Notes: a model not told the origin generated them from the letters alone. 54,282 nucleotides of DNA from Lachnospiraceae bacterium UBA3762 (GCA_002371615.1 DFGA01000029.1:17354-71635); one strand, 5' to 3'; shown: positions 1 to 7,758, counted from the first letter of the stretch. Numbers and translations: made by a program.

Positions 1-25
1 CTCTATCCAGCTGAGCTACACACAC
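1..25 (-). tRNA. tRNA, 5' portion only (cut by window edge)
   Basis: On the minus strand the sequence reads GTGTGTG (acceptor arm), TA, then GCTCAGCTGGATAGAG, the classic D-arm of a bacterial tRNA. The gene runs off the left edge before the anticodon, so the amino acid cannot be read. The D-arm with GGATAGAG is common in tRNA-Arg, but this is only a guess. Confidence 0.85.
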
Positions 26-60
26 TCAATGTTGACAGGGGGTACCCATAAAACTATGTT

Positions 61-89
61 ATACTACCACAAACTTTGCCATTAGTCAA
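61..89 (-). promoter_or_regulatory. Possible promoter of the left-edge tRNA
   Basis: On the minus strand TTGACT (84-89) and TAGTAT (61-66) are separated by 17 bases and point into the tRNA. The -35 hexamer overlaps the stop codon of the upstream reductase gene. The match is moderate and the call rests on pattern alone. Confidence 0.35.
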
Positions 90-990
90 ACAATCCCTCA
101 TTCTTTTCTTCTATCGCCTTTATGGCGTGATAAGTATACTCTATATACGGAACCTCAATATTATTCTCCTTTGCCATCTCAATGAGATACCCGCATAAGC
201 TGTCAACCTCCGTCCGGCGCTTTTCATCAATGTCCTGAAGTGTTGAGAACCTTGAGGAATCGGCACAGGGGTAAATGCCAACCTCCTCGGGAAGGTCCAC
301 TCCCCGAAGCTTTGCCAGCACTCTTACTTCCGCCCAAAGCTTTCCTGCAAGAAACAAGCCGTGATCACTTCTTGTGTAGAGCGCCGCAGGAGCCCCTATA
401 ACAGCCTGCGGAAGATTATTGCAAATATTCTTGGCATACTTTGTCCAGATGTCAAGCATCACGTCCGTACTCTTAAAGGCGTTAATCTGTGTGCCTTCAA
501 AGGCATCTTCAACAATCTTAAGCCTTTCTTCGGCATTCGCCGCATCTGCCGCGCCGTAACGGATCGTTGCGTTATATTCTTCGTCAAACACAACTTCCCC
601 GTCTGCTCTTCTTGACGCGATCATTATTATACTGTGTAGCACATGCTCGCTTCCGATGGCTTTTGCGATTTTCTCCTCGGAATCCGCTCCGTTTAACATG
701 GACATTACAACAGTCTTCTCGCCTACAAGCGGAGGCATGAGTTTAATTGCTTCATCAAGGCCTGTTCCCTTAACGGCAACAATTATCAGATCCTGTACTC
801 CGGCATCTTCGGGCGTCTTTACTGCGGGATGATAAACCTTGCCGTTTACTTTAATGCCGTCTCTTGCAAGCCTGTTGCACCTGTCTTTATCGGCAACAAC
901 AGTAAACTCACGATCCAAAAGATCGGCATTACCGTAAGCCCATATGAAATATGCGCCGACTGCTCCGGCACCAATTAAAGCTATTTTCAC
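82..990 (-). CDS. Ketopantoate reductase (PanE/ApbA) family protein
   Basis: This 302-residue protein has the usual length of 2-dehydropantoate 2-reductases, which reduce ketopantoate to pantoate with NADPH for coenzyme A synthesis in the cytoplasm. The N-terminus carries the Rossmann fingerprint GAGAVGAYF at residues 7-15. The C-terminal half holds the conserved KYAKNICNN helix that contains the family's catalytic lysine. The start is a GTG with AGGAG seven bases upstream. It is the last gene of a probable operon behind two CobW GTPases. Many paralogues in this family act on other 2-oxo acids and no pan genes are nearby, so the exact substrate is open. Confidence 0.85.
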   Translation of the reverse strand: MKIALIGAGAVGAYFIWAYGNADLLDREFTVVADKDRCNRLARDGIKVNGKVYHPAVKTPEDAGVQDLIIVAVKGTGLDEAIKLMPPLVGEKTVVMSMLNGADSEEKIAKAIGSEHVLHSIIMIASRRADGEVVFDEEYNATIRYGAADAANAEERLKIVEDAFEGTQINAFKSTDVMLDIWTKYAKNICNNLPQAVIGAPAALYTRSDHGLFLAGKLWAEVRVLAKLRGVDLPEEVGIYPCADSSRFSTLQDIDEKRRTEVDSLCGYLIEMAKENNIEVPYIEYTYHAIKAIEEKNEGLFD

Positions 991-1030
991 AGATTTCTCC
1001 TAACTGAATGAACTATGGACGCTCGCCATT

Positions 1031-1984
1031 TTAATAAAAGTATGCAACCTCATCCTCCGGTGCATTTGTTGATTCTATCTTTGTGGCTATCAGGTAAGGC
1101 GACGGTTCATTTGTCTGGCGGTTCATGATTGCCTGCACTTTGGCCGTAACGTCAACCCATGCTCCCTCTTTGATACCTGCCTGATTGGAGTATTCGCAGG
1201 GAAAACCGACAAGCGCAATATCTTCGGCACAGCACGTCATAGCCGGTCTTGCAACAACGAAAACATTATCCCTTTTGACATCTTTCGGATGAGCTGCCTT
1301 GGCCTTGAATCTGACTGTTTTGTTTAGATAGTTGTCCATGTTCTCAAAGGTATCTATGTAGAATATACCGTAATCCTCATCACCAACCTCAATAACATCG
1401 GCATTGATATCGTACGGCAGCTCTTCAGGAACATTATCCTCAACCTTTCCGTCGGGTGTCTCATAGAGAACCTGGGCGCGGCGGTTTACAGCCCTGACCA
1501 TGCGTTTAAACATGGCACGGTCATACTCTTCCTTGCATCTGTTAAATACAACAAGATCCGAATACAGATACTGATTCGTCATCATCATCTTCATATTTGA
1601 CAGATACATTTCGAATGTGGTTGAATCTATGGGCGTTATAACTTCGGCAAGCTCCCAGTTTCCCGGAAGCGCATCCAGAAGCTCATTGATATCCCACATT
1701 CCGTTGGCCTCGATAATGATCCGGTCAGGCTTTACTTCCTTCTGGAAAGCAAGAAAAGCCTCCTCGGTAACCGAATCTTCATCTTCTATCTTGCGGACAA
1801 CAAACTTATTATCGCCAAGCCTCATTATATCAATGCTCTCTTCGCCTTCCTCGCACACGACCATAAGGGTAGTAAGTCCGTCTTTAAACTGCCCTTCATC
1901 CATTGTCTGCCTGATAAAGCTTGTCTTTCCGCTATCCAAAAATCCTGTAAATAAGTATACAGGAAGAGGTCTTTTCCCGAACAT
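1031..1984 (-). CDS. CobW-like GTPase with a YcgQ/DUF1980-like C-terminal domain
   Basis: I place the start at the ATG at 1984, one base after the stop of the preceding GTPase and six bases behind GGAG; a longer frame to 2032 would overlap that gene by 47 bases. The 317-residue product has a P-loop GFLDSGKT at 14-21 and a NRCKEE stretch in the position of the NKxD guanine motif. It lacks the CxCC metal site of CobW proteins; only C44 lies in that region. Residues about 205-317 do not look like CobW_C: the segment with TCC at 250-252, GFPCE, and KIESTNAPED near the end resembles the C-terminal domain of YcgQ/DUF1980 proteins, which often sit with CobW genes in metal-related clusters. A role in metal handling is inferred. 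Confidence 0.8.
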   Translation of the reverse strand: MFGKRPLPVYLFTGFLDSGKTSFIRQTMDEGQFKDGLTTLMVVCEEGEESIDIMRLGDNKFVVRKIEDEDSVTEEAFLAFQKEVKPDRIIIEANGMWDINELLDALPGNWELAEVITPIDSTTFEMYLSNMKMMMTNQYLYSDLVVFNRCKEEYDRAMFKRMVRAVNRRAQVLYETPDGKVEDNVPEELPYDINADVIEVGDEDYGIFYIDTFENMDNYLNKTVRFKAKAAHPKDVKRDNVFVVARPAMTCCAEDIALVGFPCEYSNQAGIKEGAWVDVTAKVQAIMNRQTNEPSPYLIATKIESTNAPEDEVAYFY

Positions 1985-1985
1985 T

Positions 1986-3068
1986 TTATACTCCGAATAA
2001 TCCTGCAAGTTTTGATTCATCAATTTCGGCACCGATTACACACAGTCTTCCGGTGTAATCCGCACCACCTTCCCTTATCTCGCTCTCACCGGGTGTAAGG
2101 TCAAAGTGCAGCCACTTTCCGTCAGAAGACTGAACGATTCCCTTAGCACGGAGAACCTGCCCGAATTCCTCGGTATTTGCCAGCCTGTCAAGAATCTTCT
2201 CAAGGTCTGCCCTGTCAAACTTCTTCGGTGTCTCAACGCCCCAGCTTGTAAATACTTCGTCCGCATCATGGTCATGATGATGATGGTGGTGGTCATGGTC
2301 ATGCTCATGATGGTGCTCGTGTTCATGCTCATGATGGTGCTCATGTTCATGCTCATGATCATCATGGTCATGTTCGTGATCGTGATGATGTCCGCACTCA
2401 CATTCTTCATCCTCATCATCATGATGATGGTGGTGATGTTCATGTTCAAGCTCCAGTTCGTGCTCAAGTGCCTTGGCGTCGCTCATAGCGCCGAAAATCA
2501 CTGAGCCCTCTATATCATCCCAGGGGGTTGTTATAACCGCAGCTTCGTGATTTTTCTCCCTGATGAGCTTAACTGTCTCATCAAGTTTGTCAGCGGTAAC
2601 ATCCTGGGTCCTCGAAAGCACGACGCACCTTGCGGTCTCAACCTGATTATTGAAGAACTCACCGAAATTCTTCATATACATTTTGGCCTTCTTGGCATCA
2701 ACTACCGTAGTAGCAGTTGCGATCTCGATGCCTGCCTCATCAGCCACATCAAGAACTGCTCTTTCCACATCCGAAAGTTTCCCTACTCCCGAAGGCTCAA
2801 TTATGATCCTGTCAGGATGGTACTCATCAACGACCTTCTTAAGCGCCGTCGCAAAATCACCAACCAGCGAGCAGCATATACAGCCGCTGTTCATCTCCGT
2901 AATGTTGATTCCGGCATCCTTTAAGAATCCGCCGTCAATACCGATCTCTCCGAATTCGTTCTCAATAAGAACTATCTGCTGACCGGCAAACACCTCAGCT
3001 ATAAGCTTCTTGATAAGGGTAGTCTTGCCGGCACCCAAAAAACCGGAAATAATATCAACCTTTGTCAT
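1986..3068 (-). CDS. CobW/COG0523 G3E GTPase with a long histidine-rich metal-binding region
   Basis: The 360-residue product has Walker A GFLGAGKT (9-16), the CxCC metal site GCICCS (62-67), and EPSGVG (91-96), all typical of COG0523 metallochaperone GTPases that load zinc, nickel or cobalt onto client enzymes. Residues about 207-268 are almost entirely His, Asp and Glu with a CECGHHH knot, and the CobW_C domain follows from about 273. The His-rich insert suggests metal storage or buffering; the metal cannot be told from sequence. AGGAGG-like GGGAGGT precedes the ATG, and only 13 bases separate it from the MraY-like gene. The next gene starts one base after its stop, so translation is probably coupled. 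Confidence 0.9.
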   Translation of the reverse strand: MTKVDIISGFLGAGKTTLIKKLIAEVFAGQQIVLIENEFGEIGIDGGFLKDAGINITEMNSGCICCSLVGDFATALKKVVDEYHPDRIIIEPSGVGKLSDVERAVLDVADEAGIEIATATTVVDAKKAKMYMKNFGEFFNNQVETARCVVLSRTQDVTADKLDETVKLIREKNHEAAVITTPWDDIEGSVIFGAMSDAKALEHELELEHEHHHHHHDDEDEECECGHHHDHEHDHDDHEHEHEHHHEHEHEHHHEHDHDHHHHHHDHDADEVFTSWGVETPKKFDRADLEKILDRLANTEEFGQVLRAKGIVQSSDGKWLHFDLTPGESEIREGGADYTGRLCVIGAEIDESKLAGLFGV

Positions 3069-3081
3069 AACTTACCTCCCG

Positions 3082-4044
3082 TTAAACACTTTCAAACAAG
3101 TATAACACTAAAATATTTATGATAAACTGTAGTACCGCAAACCTGAAAACAACCTGTGTATTCGACCATCCCAGCGTCTTACGGGCATGGTCATGAAGCG
3201 GGCAGCGGGTATTTGCAAGTATCTTGATCTTGCAAAAACGAAGCAGTGCAACTTTAAGCAGTCCCAGTCCTCCGTCGAGTATCATTACCAGCGCAAACGG
3301 AATATACAAAAGCGGATAACCGCAAAGCAGTGAAACTACTGCAATCATCATCCCCATAGCCCGGCTTCCCGCATCTCCCATAAGCATACTGCTCGGATTG
3401 GCATTGTACCACAGGTATGCCGCAAGAACTATTACAAAGTACAAAATACTGCGTGAAAAATCATCCGCCCCGGCATATTTCATACATATAAAAAAACTAC
3501 CCAGCGTAATTATCGTAAGCGTCGCGGACAGCCCGTCAACTCCGTCGGTACAGTTTGTCACGTTAATCGAAGTCCAGACAAGAATGACTATCAATATGAA
3601 CGCAAGCCAATACGGTATCGTAACGGATATATACGGATCCGGAAAAACAGAAAACCGGTTGCCGTTATAATACAGATAGGTAAGAGCAACGACCGCAGCC
3701 AGTCCGAAATCCAGTGCGCCCTTTAAGTATTCATTCCACGGTTTTTCGGACGCATCGTCAAAATAGCCGGTAAACATGGATGCAACGATAACAGCCAGAT
3801 ATATGACTTTCTGATTATCTATATAATCAAACAGAAGGGATACGGCAGCAAACACAAGAACAAATATAATACCTGCACCTCTTGCTTTTCCTCTCGAAAG
3901 GCTGCCTTCAACCGCAAATGCCCTGCCCTGATCGCAGGGAAGCTTATCGGCCAGTACCTTCATAAGAATAAAAGTTGCCAGAAAAGCAACCAGAGCGCCT
4001 ATCGCAGCCGTACCGGCTCCCCCCGATCCGAAAATATAAAACAT
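3082..4044 (-). CDS. mraY: MraY-type phospho-N-acetylmuramoyl-pentapeptide transferase
   Basis: The polytopic protein of about 320 residues matches MraY: DQGRAFAVEGSLSRGKARG near the N-terminus, the DDAS loop, NCTDGVDGLSATL, GDAGSRAMG, and PLHDHARKTLGWSNTQVV near the C-terminus. MraY transfers phospho-MurNAc-pentapeptide to undecaprenyl phosphate, forming lipid I at the inner face of the membrane. I prefer the ATG at 4044, eight bases behind AGGAAGG, over the GTG at 4053, which is too close to the same site. Here it is not in a division/cell-wall cluster but heads a unit with two CobW GTPases. It could be the only MraY or a paralogue; a WecA-like role is less likely given the HDHARK motif. 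Confidence 0.85.
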   Translation of the reverse strand: MFYIFGSGGAGTAAIGALVAFLATFILMKVLADKLPCDQGRAFAVEGSLSRGKARGAGIIFVLVFAAVSLLFDYIDNQKVIYLAVIVASMFTGYFDDASEKPWNEYLKGALDFGLAAVVALTYLYYNGNRFSVFPDPYISVTIPYWLAFILIVILVWTSINVTNCTDGVDGLSATLTIITLGSFFICMKYAGADDFSRSILYFVIVLAAYLWYNANPSSMLMGDAGSRAMGMMIAVVSLLCGYPLLYIPFALVMILDGGLGLLKVALLRFCKIKILANTRCPLHDHARKTLGWSNTQVVFRFAVLQFIINILVLYLFESV

Positions 4045-4073
4045 CAACCGCACCTTCCTTACTTAATAATCAA

Positions 4074-4094
4074 AAGCGCCGGAAACCGACGCTT
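4074..4094 (-). terminator. Rho-independent terminator after hsp20
   Basis: The minus-strand RNA folds AAGCGUCGG / CCGGCGCUU with a UUU loop and one G-U pair, followed by a U-rich stretch. It lies about 40 bases behind the hsp20 stop and ahead of the MraY-like gene. Confidence 0.65.
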
Positions 4095-4136
4095 CTGATT
4101 ATAACACATGTAAGGAACAGCCGCTACCTCGCAGAC

Positions 4137-4571
4137 TTATCCTTCTATGCTGATGTACTTTCTTTCCTCTACAGGCGGCTCGATCTCTTTCTTGGGAACG
4201 AATACATTGAGGATACCGTCCTCAAATTTGGCTTTGACTTCGTTCTCTTCGATATTCTCGCCGATGTAGAAGCTTCTCGAGCAGCTGCCGAAGGTTCTTT
4301 CACGTCTGATATAAGTTCCCTCGTCGTCCTTTTCCTCGTGCTCTTCGTTTGCCTTGGCACTTACAGTCAGATAACCGTCCTTAAGCTCCGCCGAAATATC
4401 TTCCTTCTTGTACCCGGGAAGATCGATATCAAGTGTAAATCCCTTATCATTTTCCTTGACATCCGTCCTCATTACCTGAGGTATCGGCTGCCTTATGGCT
4501 TTAATGGGTTTAGAAACGGTATCAAAAAAATCATCAAATAAGTTTTCTCCGAAAATACTGGGCATCATCAT
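4137..4571 (-). CDS. hsp20: Hsp20 / alpha-crystallin small heat-shock protein
   Basis: The 144-residue protein has the small heat-shock layout: a hydrophobic N-terminal arm (IFGENLFDDFFDTV), an alpha-crystallin domain at about 38-130 with DLPGYKKEDISAEL and FEDGILNVFVPKKE, and a C-terminal ISI motif that docks into neighbouring subunits. These ATP-independent chaperones hold unfolding proteins in the cytoplasm. AGGAGG sits eight bases before the ATG. A perfect CIRCE element overlaps the promoter, so the gene should be repressed by HrcA and induced by heat. It appears to be transcribed alone. Confidence 0.95.
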   Translation of the reverse strand: MMMPSIFGENLFDDFFDTVSKPIKAIRQPIPQVMRTDVKENDKGFTLDIDLPGYKKEDISAELKDGYLTVSAKANEEHEEKDDEGTYIRRERTFGSCSRSFYIGENIEENEVKAKFEDGILNVFVPKKEIEPPVEERKYISIEG

Positions 4572-4631
4572 AAGTCATTCCTCCTTTATAATCCGATCTT
4601 TAAGATCTTTATTATCACTTGGACTGATTAT

Positions 4632-4660
4632 GTTATACCACGTTTGTTAGCACTCGTCAA
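4632..4660 (-). promoter_or_regulatory. Sigma-A promoter of hsp20
   Basis: TTGACG (4655-4660) and TATAAC (4632-4637) on the minus strand are 17 bases apart and lead into hsp20. The -35 hexamer lies inside the CIRCE spacer, so a bound repressor would block polymerase directly. Confidence 0.8.
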
Positions 4661-4673
4661 GTTTGAGTGCTAA
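4647..4673. promoter_or_regulatory. CIRCE operator (HrcA binding site)
   Basis: The sequence is TTAGCACTC, nine bases, GAGTGCTAA, a perfect match to the CIRCE consensus. It is placed over the -35 region of hsp20. HrcA repression of this gene is therefore strongly expected, although CIRCE is better known in front of groESL and dnaK operons. Confidence 0.95.
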
Positions 4674-4696
4674 CAAATAATGTGAACTTTTTGTGT

Positions 4697-6223
4697 TCAC
4701 ATTTCATCCCGGATTTTTACAAGATTCATCCCCAGTTCTCCGAAAGTCATCACGATAAGAGGTGTTACCTGAAGTAAGACACGGTTTCCGGAATCTCCTA
4801 CATCTTCCATGAGTATATCGCCTCTTCCGAATGCCGCTGCTACAACAATAAGTATAAATCCGGCGGTAAGAACCGAATTAAAAGAATTCGAACCATCAGG
4901 CATGATCTTCTTATTTTTGTATGAGACCGCAAATTCTGCTCCAAACAGGACAATGGCTGATATCACAAAATAAGGCAGCATTCCCCACCCGCTCTGCCTG
5001 AACAGGTTGCTTCCGAACGCTTTTATGTTTCCGATATAATGCTCGCTGTCATACACAAGGAGAACGAGATTTCCCAATATCATCGCTCCGATATAAATGC
5101 AGGACAGTTTTGACGATAATGCTTTGGGTAGTTTCGGCTGCACAAATGCAATATAAACAGCAGAAAAAGCAATTGCGCCTATAAGCAAGGCTGCTTTTTG
5201 CGGAGTAAGGAACAGATAGATGTTATCAAAAAGATAAAACCCCGTAAAAATCTTTATACAATATCCGCCGAAAAGAACTATAACGGGAACAAGCACGAAT
5301 GCTGCAAGTTTTTTTCCTATATCACGGTAAACGGCAAGACAGATTATCAGCCAGACCACAAACATTGTGCCTTCTATTCTAAACAGTGCAAGCGCGACAA
5401 GAAGAAGTGCTGATGCCCCCATCCCTTTTCCGTCCTGCATGTATGTATAATATGCCGCTATCAGGAACAGTTCCATAAAATACATATTCGCAAGCGCCCA
5501 GTGCCCTAAGATCACAAACGGGGTGGAAGCTACAAGAACAAGCGTGATCGCAACGGCAGCAACCACTCTGTTTCTGCCGGATAAGTATTGTTTGGATTTT
5601 TCGAAAACACACATACCAAAAAAGGCAATGAAATTTAAATGGAAAAATTCTCTGATCCCAAATGACTCTCCGAATCCAAAAAGCGCCGGCAGTGTGTCAA
5701 CGGCAACCGCTCCCAAACCTGTATCTGTCATCCAGAAATCGAACTGGTCCCGCAATCCTTCGAAATATACAATGCAGTCGGGATACCTCCGGTAAAAATA
5801 CATAGTATCGTTTGATATTATTACCGGCGCTATGCCGCTTACTGCAATAAAAGCGGTCACAAGAACGACCGCCGCGCAAATAGCCGCACGAATAAGTTTC
5901 TTTTTCGAGAGGATATCGCGATATGAACTTCTGCTGAAATATGCGGCAACCGCTGCCTCGATCAATACCGCTGAACAGACCGTTATACGGTTATAAGGGA
6001 TCCCAATCACTATCATGGCATAGGCTGTTGCGGCAAACGCACAGATTCCGAGAGGATAGGCCATAACACATCTTAACTGCCACGGATCATCTTTATCTGT
6101 CAACGCTGTCGAAATGACCGCACCAAAAATAAGCAGACAGATTATAACGACAAACTGCCTTATGAAAAAAATGTTGGAATAAGATGCCAGGTACGCGTTA
6201 ATAAACGATTCAAGCGATGTCAT
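4697..6223 (-). CDS. Polytopic membrane protein of unknown function (possible GT-C-like fold)
   Basis: This 508-residue protein has about eleven hydrophobic segments. After the first third there is an outward loop with ISNDTMYFYRRYPD (D139), and the C-terminal part holds GDSGNRVLLQ next to a last membrane span. An acidic residue in a large early loop and many membrane spans are reminiscent of GT-C glycosyltransferases that use lipid-linked sugars, but no family motif is clear and I do not assign a function. It overlaps the preceding 242-residue gene by four bases (ATGA), so the two are probably made together. No terminator is visible between its end and the hsp20 promoter region. Confidence 0.75.
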   Translation of the reverse strand: MTSLESFINAYLASYSNIFFIRQFVVIICLLIFGAVISTALTDKDDPWQLRCVMAYPLGICAFAATAYAMIVIGIPYNRITVCSAVLIEAAVAAYFSRSSYRDILSKKKLIRAAICAAVVLVTAFIAVSGIAPVIISNDTMYFYRRYPDCIVYFEGLRDQFDFWMTDTGLGAVAVDTLPALFGFGESFGIREFFHLNFIAFFGMCVFEKSKQYLSGRNRVVAAVAITLVLVASTPFVILGHWALANMYFMELFLIAAYYTYMQDGKGMGASALLLVALALFRIEGTMFVVWLIICLAVYRDIGKKLAAFVLVPVIVLFGGYCIKIFTGFYLFDNIYLFLTPQKAALLIGAIAFSAVYIAFVQPKLPKALSSKLSCIYIGAMILGNLVLLVYDSEHYIGNIKAFGSNLFRQSGWGMLPYFVISAIVLFGAEFAVSYKNKKIMPDGSNSFNSVLTAGFILIVVAAAFGRGDILMEDVGDSGNRVLLQVTPLIVMTFGELGMNLVKIRDEM

Positions 6224-6948
6224 CTTGATACCTCTTTGTCAAAATAATCCTTCGATGCAATATAATAATTGTCATTGTCATGACCACCATCGTGCTGCCA
6301 CAAAACAACAATTTCCTTTGCATCCGTTAATCCTTCCGTACATATATATACATGTGAATCATCAATAAAAGAATTATAGAACCAGTAATAATAGAAACCG
6401 TTACCCCATTCTCCGTTATACGGAGTCAGCGGGAAAGTGTAACGCATCATATCGTTAGCATACCCCAGATCCTCAAAGTGTGATTTTTGCTCATCCGTAA
6501 GTATAAGAGAATTCAGGGTTTCATCCTTCACGATTTTGGCATCATTAAATTCAAGATACTGCCACATATTTACCGCATGATAATAGTGATACAGCCAGTA
6601 ATTGCCTTCATCGTCAAAGTTTTGCGATTCGTCATCTTCCGTATCAGCGCTGTCGCTCACCGTATATGCGTCATCCGGTGTATACGCTGTCTTGCCGTCA
6701 AGGAACGTATCCAGAAAGGCATCTGTATATTCTCCGTTTTCAAAAAACTCAGGCTGATACATGCTTTGGTTGGCAGGATGTGAAAATCGCACGATACGGT
6801 CTATTGTCCGCGTGTTATAGATTGTAAAAAACAGAACCATTCCCATTGCATAAGCCACAAGAACAATTCCCTTTTTATTCTTCAGTTTCGGAATATGAAA
6901 TGCCGCAAATGCCGCAATCGTCAGTGCGGCGGCAAGAATAATCTTCAT
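6220..6948 (-). CDS. Unknown membrane-anchored protein, partner of the 508-residue membrane protein
   Basis: The 242-residue product starts with two hydrophobic spans (about 2-17 and 27-45) followed by an acidic, Tyr/Trp-rich extracytoplasmic domain of about 190 residues containing LYHYYHAVNMWQYLEFND and GNGFYYYWFYNSF. I recognise no family. GGAG lies seven bases before the ATG and a good promoter (6979-7007) lies upstream. The four-base overlap with the downstream gene indicates translational coupling and suggests that the two act together at the membrane, perhaps as a sensor or accessory subunit; that role is a guess. Confidence 0.75.
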   Translation of the reverse strand: MKIILAAALTIAAFAAFHIPKLKNKKGIVLVAYAMGMVLFFTIYNTRTIDRIVRFSHPANQSMYQPEFFENGEYTDAFLDTFLDGKTAYTPDDAYTVSDSADTEDDESQNFDDEGNYWLYHYYHAVNMWQYLEFNDAKIVKDETLNSLILTDEQKSHFEDLGYANDMMRYTFPLTPYNGEWGNGFYYYWFYNSFIDDSHVYICTEGLTDAKEIVVLWQHDGGHDNDNYYIASKDYFDKEVSR

Positions 6949-6978
6949 TTAATATCTCCGTCCGAATGTATTATCCAT

Positions 6979-7007
6979 AGTATAATTCATGCCGGCATCT
7001 TTTACAA
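6979..7007 (-). promoter_or_regulatory. Promoter of the two-gene membrane-protein unit
   Basis: Minus-strand TTGTAA (7002-7007) and TATACT (6979-6984) are 17 bases apart and lie about 30 bases ahead of the 242-residue gene. It is back to back with the promoter of the phosphoribosyltransferase gene. Confidence 0.6.
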
Positions 7008-7036
7008 ACGAAATACTATGCCACCTGTCAGAAAGA

Positions 7037-7045
7037 TGGTATAAT
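7037..7045 (+). promoter_or_regulatory. Extended -10 promoter of the phosphoribosyltransferase gene
   Basis: TGGTATAAT is an extended -10 element. No good -35 is seen 17 bases upstream, which fits an extended -10 promoter. A perfect inverted repeat begins two bases downstream, over the expected transcription start. Confidence 0.6.
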
Positions 7046-7046
7046 T

Positions 7047-7071
7047 CTGGTGTAATAACTATTTACACCAG
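7047..7071. promoter_or_regulatory. Perfect 9-bp inverted repeat: operator or 5' leader hairpin
   Basis: CTGGTGTAA and TTACACCAG are separated by seven bases and cover the region just after the -10 element, ending against the GAGGAGGAG ribosome site. It could be a repressor operator or a hairpin that limits access to the ribosome site. I do not recognise the cognate regulator. Confidence 0.55.
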
Positions 7072-7084
7072 AGGAGGAGTTACA

Positions 7085-7726
7085 ATGCAGGATTACAAGA
7101 AAATCGATCATCCCAAGAATATTGACGTGGTTCTTCGTTATATTCCGGGGCACTTTATCACACCCAATTCCCATGTTAATTATTATATGGACTTAAGCGA
7201 CATGAAGGCGCGCCAGCGTGAGGCAAGGGCAACCGGTGAAGAACTTGCGGAGTTTTATTTGGCATCGGATGAGATCGACACGATACTGTGTCTTAACGGA
7301 ACGGAAGTGGTTGGGGCATATCTTGCCAACAAACTTACAAAGGCCGGTATGATCTCGGCCAACCGTCACAAGACCATATATATTACCAGTCCCGAATACA
7401 ATACAAGCGGACAGATGATGTTCCGTGAGAACAATCAGCATATGATCAAAGGCAAGAGAGTTCTTGCACTTATAGATACCGCAACGACCGGCAGCACACT
7501 TAAGAGTGCGGTGGGCTCCATCAGGTTCTACGGCGGAACCCCCATCGGAATCGCAGCTATCTTCTCGGTTGGGACCCAGATCGACAACATTCCCATAAGG
7601 TCACTGTATTCAACCAAGGACCTTCCCGATTACGCAAGCTACCGTTCGGACAGCTGTCCTCTCTGCCAGAAGGGCACTCCCGTGGATGCGATCTGTAACG
7701 GTTTCGGATACTCGACGATCCAGTAG
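7085..7726 (+). CDS. Type I phosphoribosyltransferase-like protein (orotate PRTase-related)
   Basis: The start is the ATG at 7085, preceded by GAGGAGGAG; upstream in-frame codons lack a ribosome site. The 213-residue product has a phosphoribosyltransferase core with the PRPP loop region LALIDTATTGST at about 127-138. The canonical loop carries two acidic residues followed by TTG; here the second is Thr. A CPLC pair (191, 194) and C204 near the C-terminus could bind a metal. Length and general layout are close to orotate phosphoribosyltransferases, but the altered loop leaves catalytic activity and substrate uncertain; a PRPP- or nucleotide-binding sensor is possible. It is the only clear plus-strand gene and is transcribed alone, with its own promoter and terminator. 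Confidence 0.8.
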   Translation: MQDYKKIDHPKNIDVVLRYIPGHFITPNSHVNYYMDLSDMKARQREARATGEELAEFYLASDEIDTILCLNGTEVVGAYLANKLTKAGMISANRHKTIYITSPEYNTSGQMMFRENNQHMIKGKRVLALIDTATTGSTLKSAVGSIRFYGGTPIGIAAIFSVGTQIDNIPIRSLYSTKDLPDYASYRSDSCPLCQKGTPVDAICNGFGYSTIQ

Positions 7727-7758
7727 AACTGTTTAATATCAAATGATTCCGGAAAATA

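Noticed and set aside
1031..2032. Longer frame of the second CobW GTPase starting at 2032
   Set aside because: It would overlap the preceding gene by 47 bases, while the ATG at 1984 has GGAG at six bases and follows the upstream stop by one base.
2264..2445. Short repeated CATGATGGTGCTC-like units as a CRISPR array or tandem repeat element
   Set aside because: These are codon-level repeats for His/Glu/Asp in a coding frame; no spacers and no cas genes. No CRISPR array was seen anywhere in the window.
2106..2504. Plus-strand frame rich in Met/Val
   Set aside because: It is the antisense shadow of the His/Asp/Glu-rich tract of the CobW GTPase gene; repetitive coding DNA opens several frames. 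There is no ribosome site.
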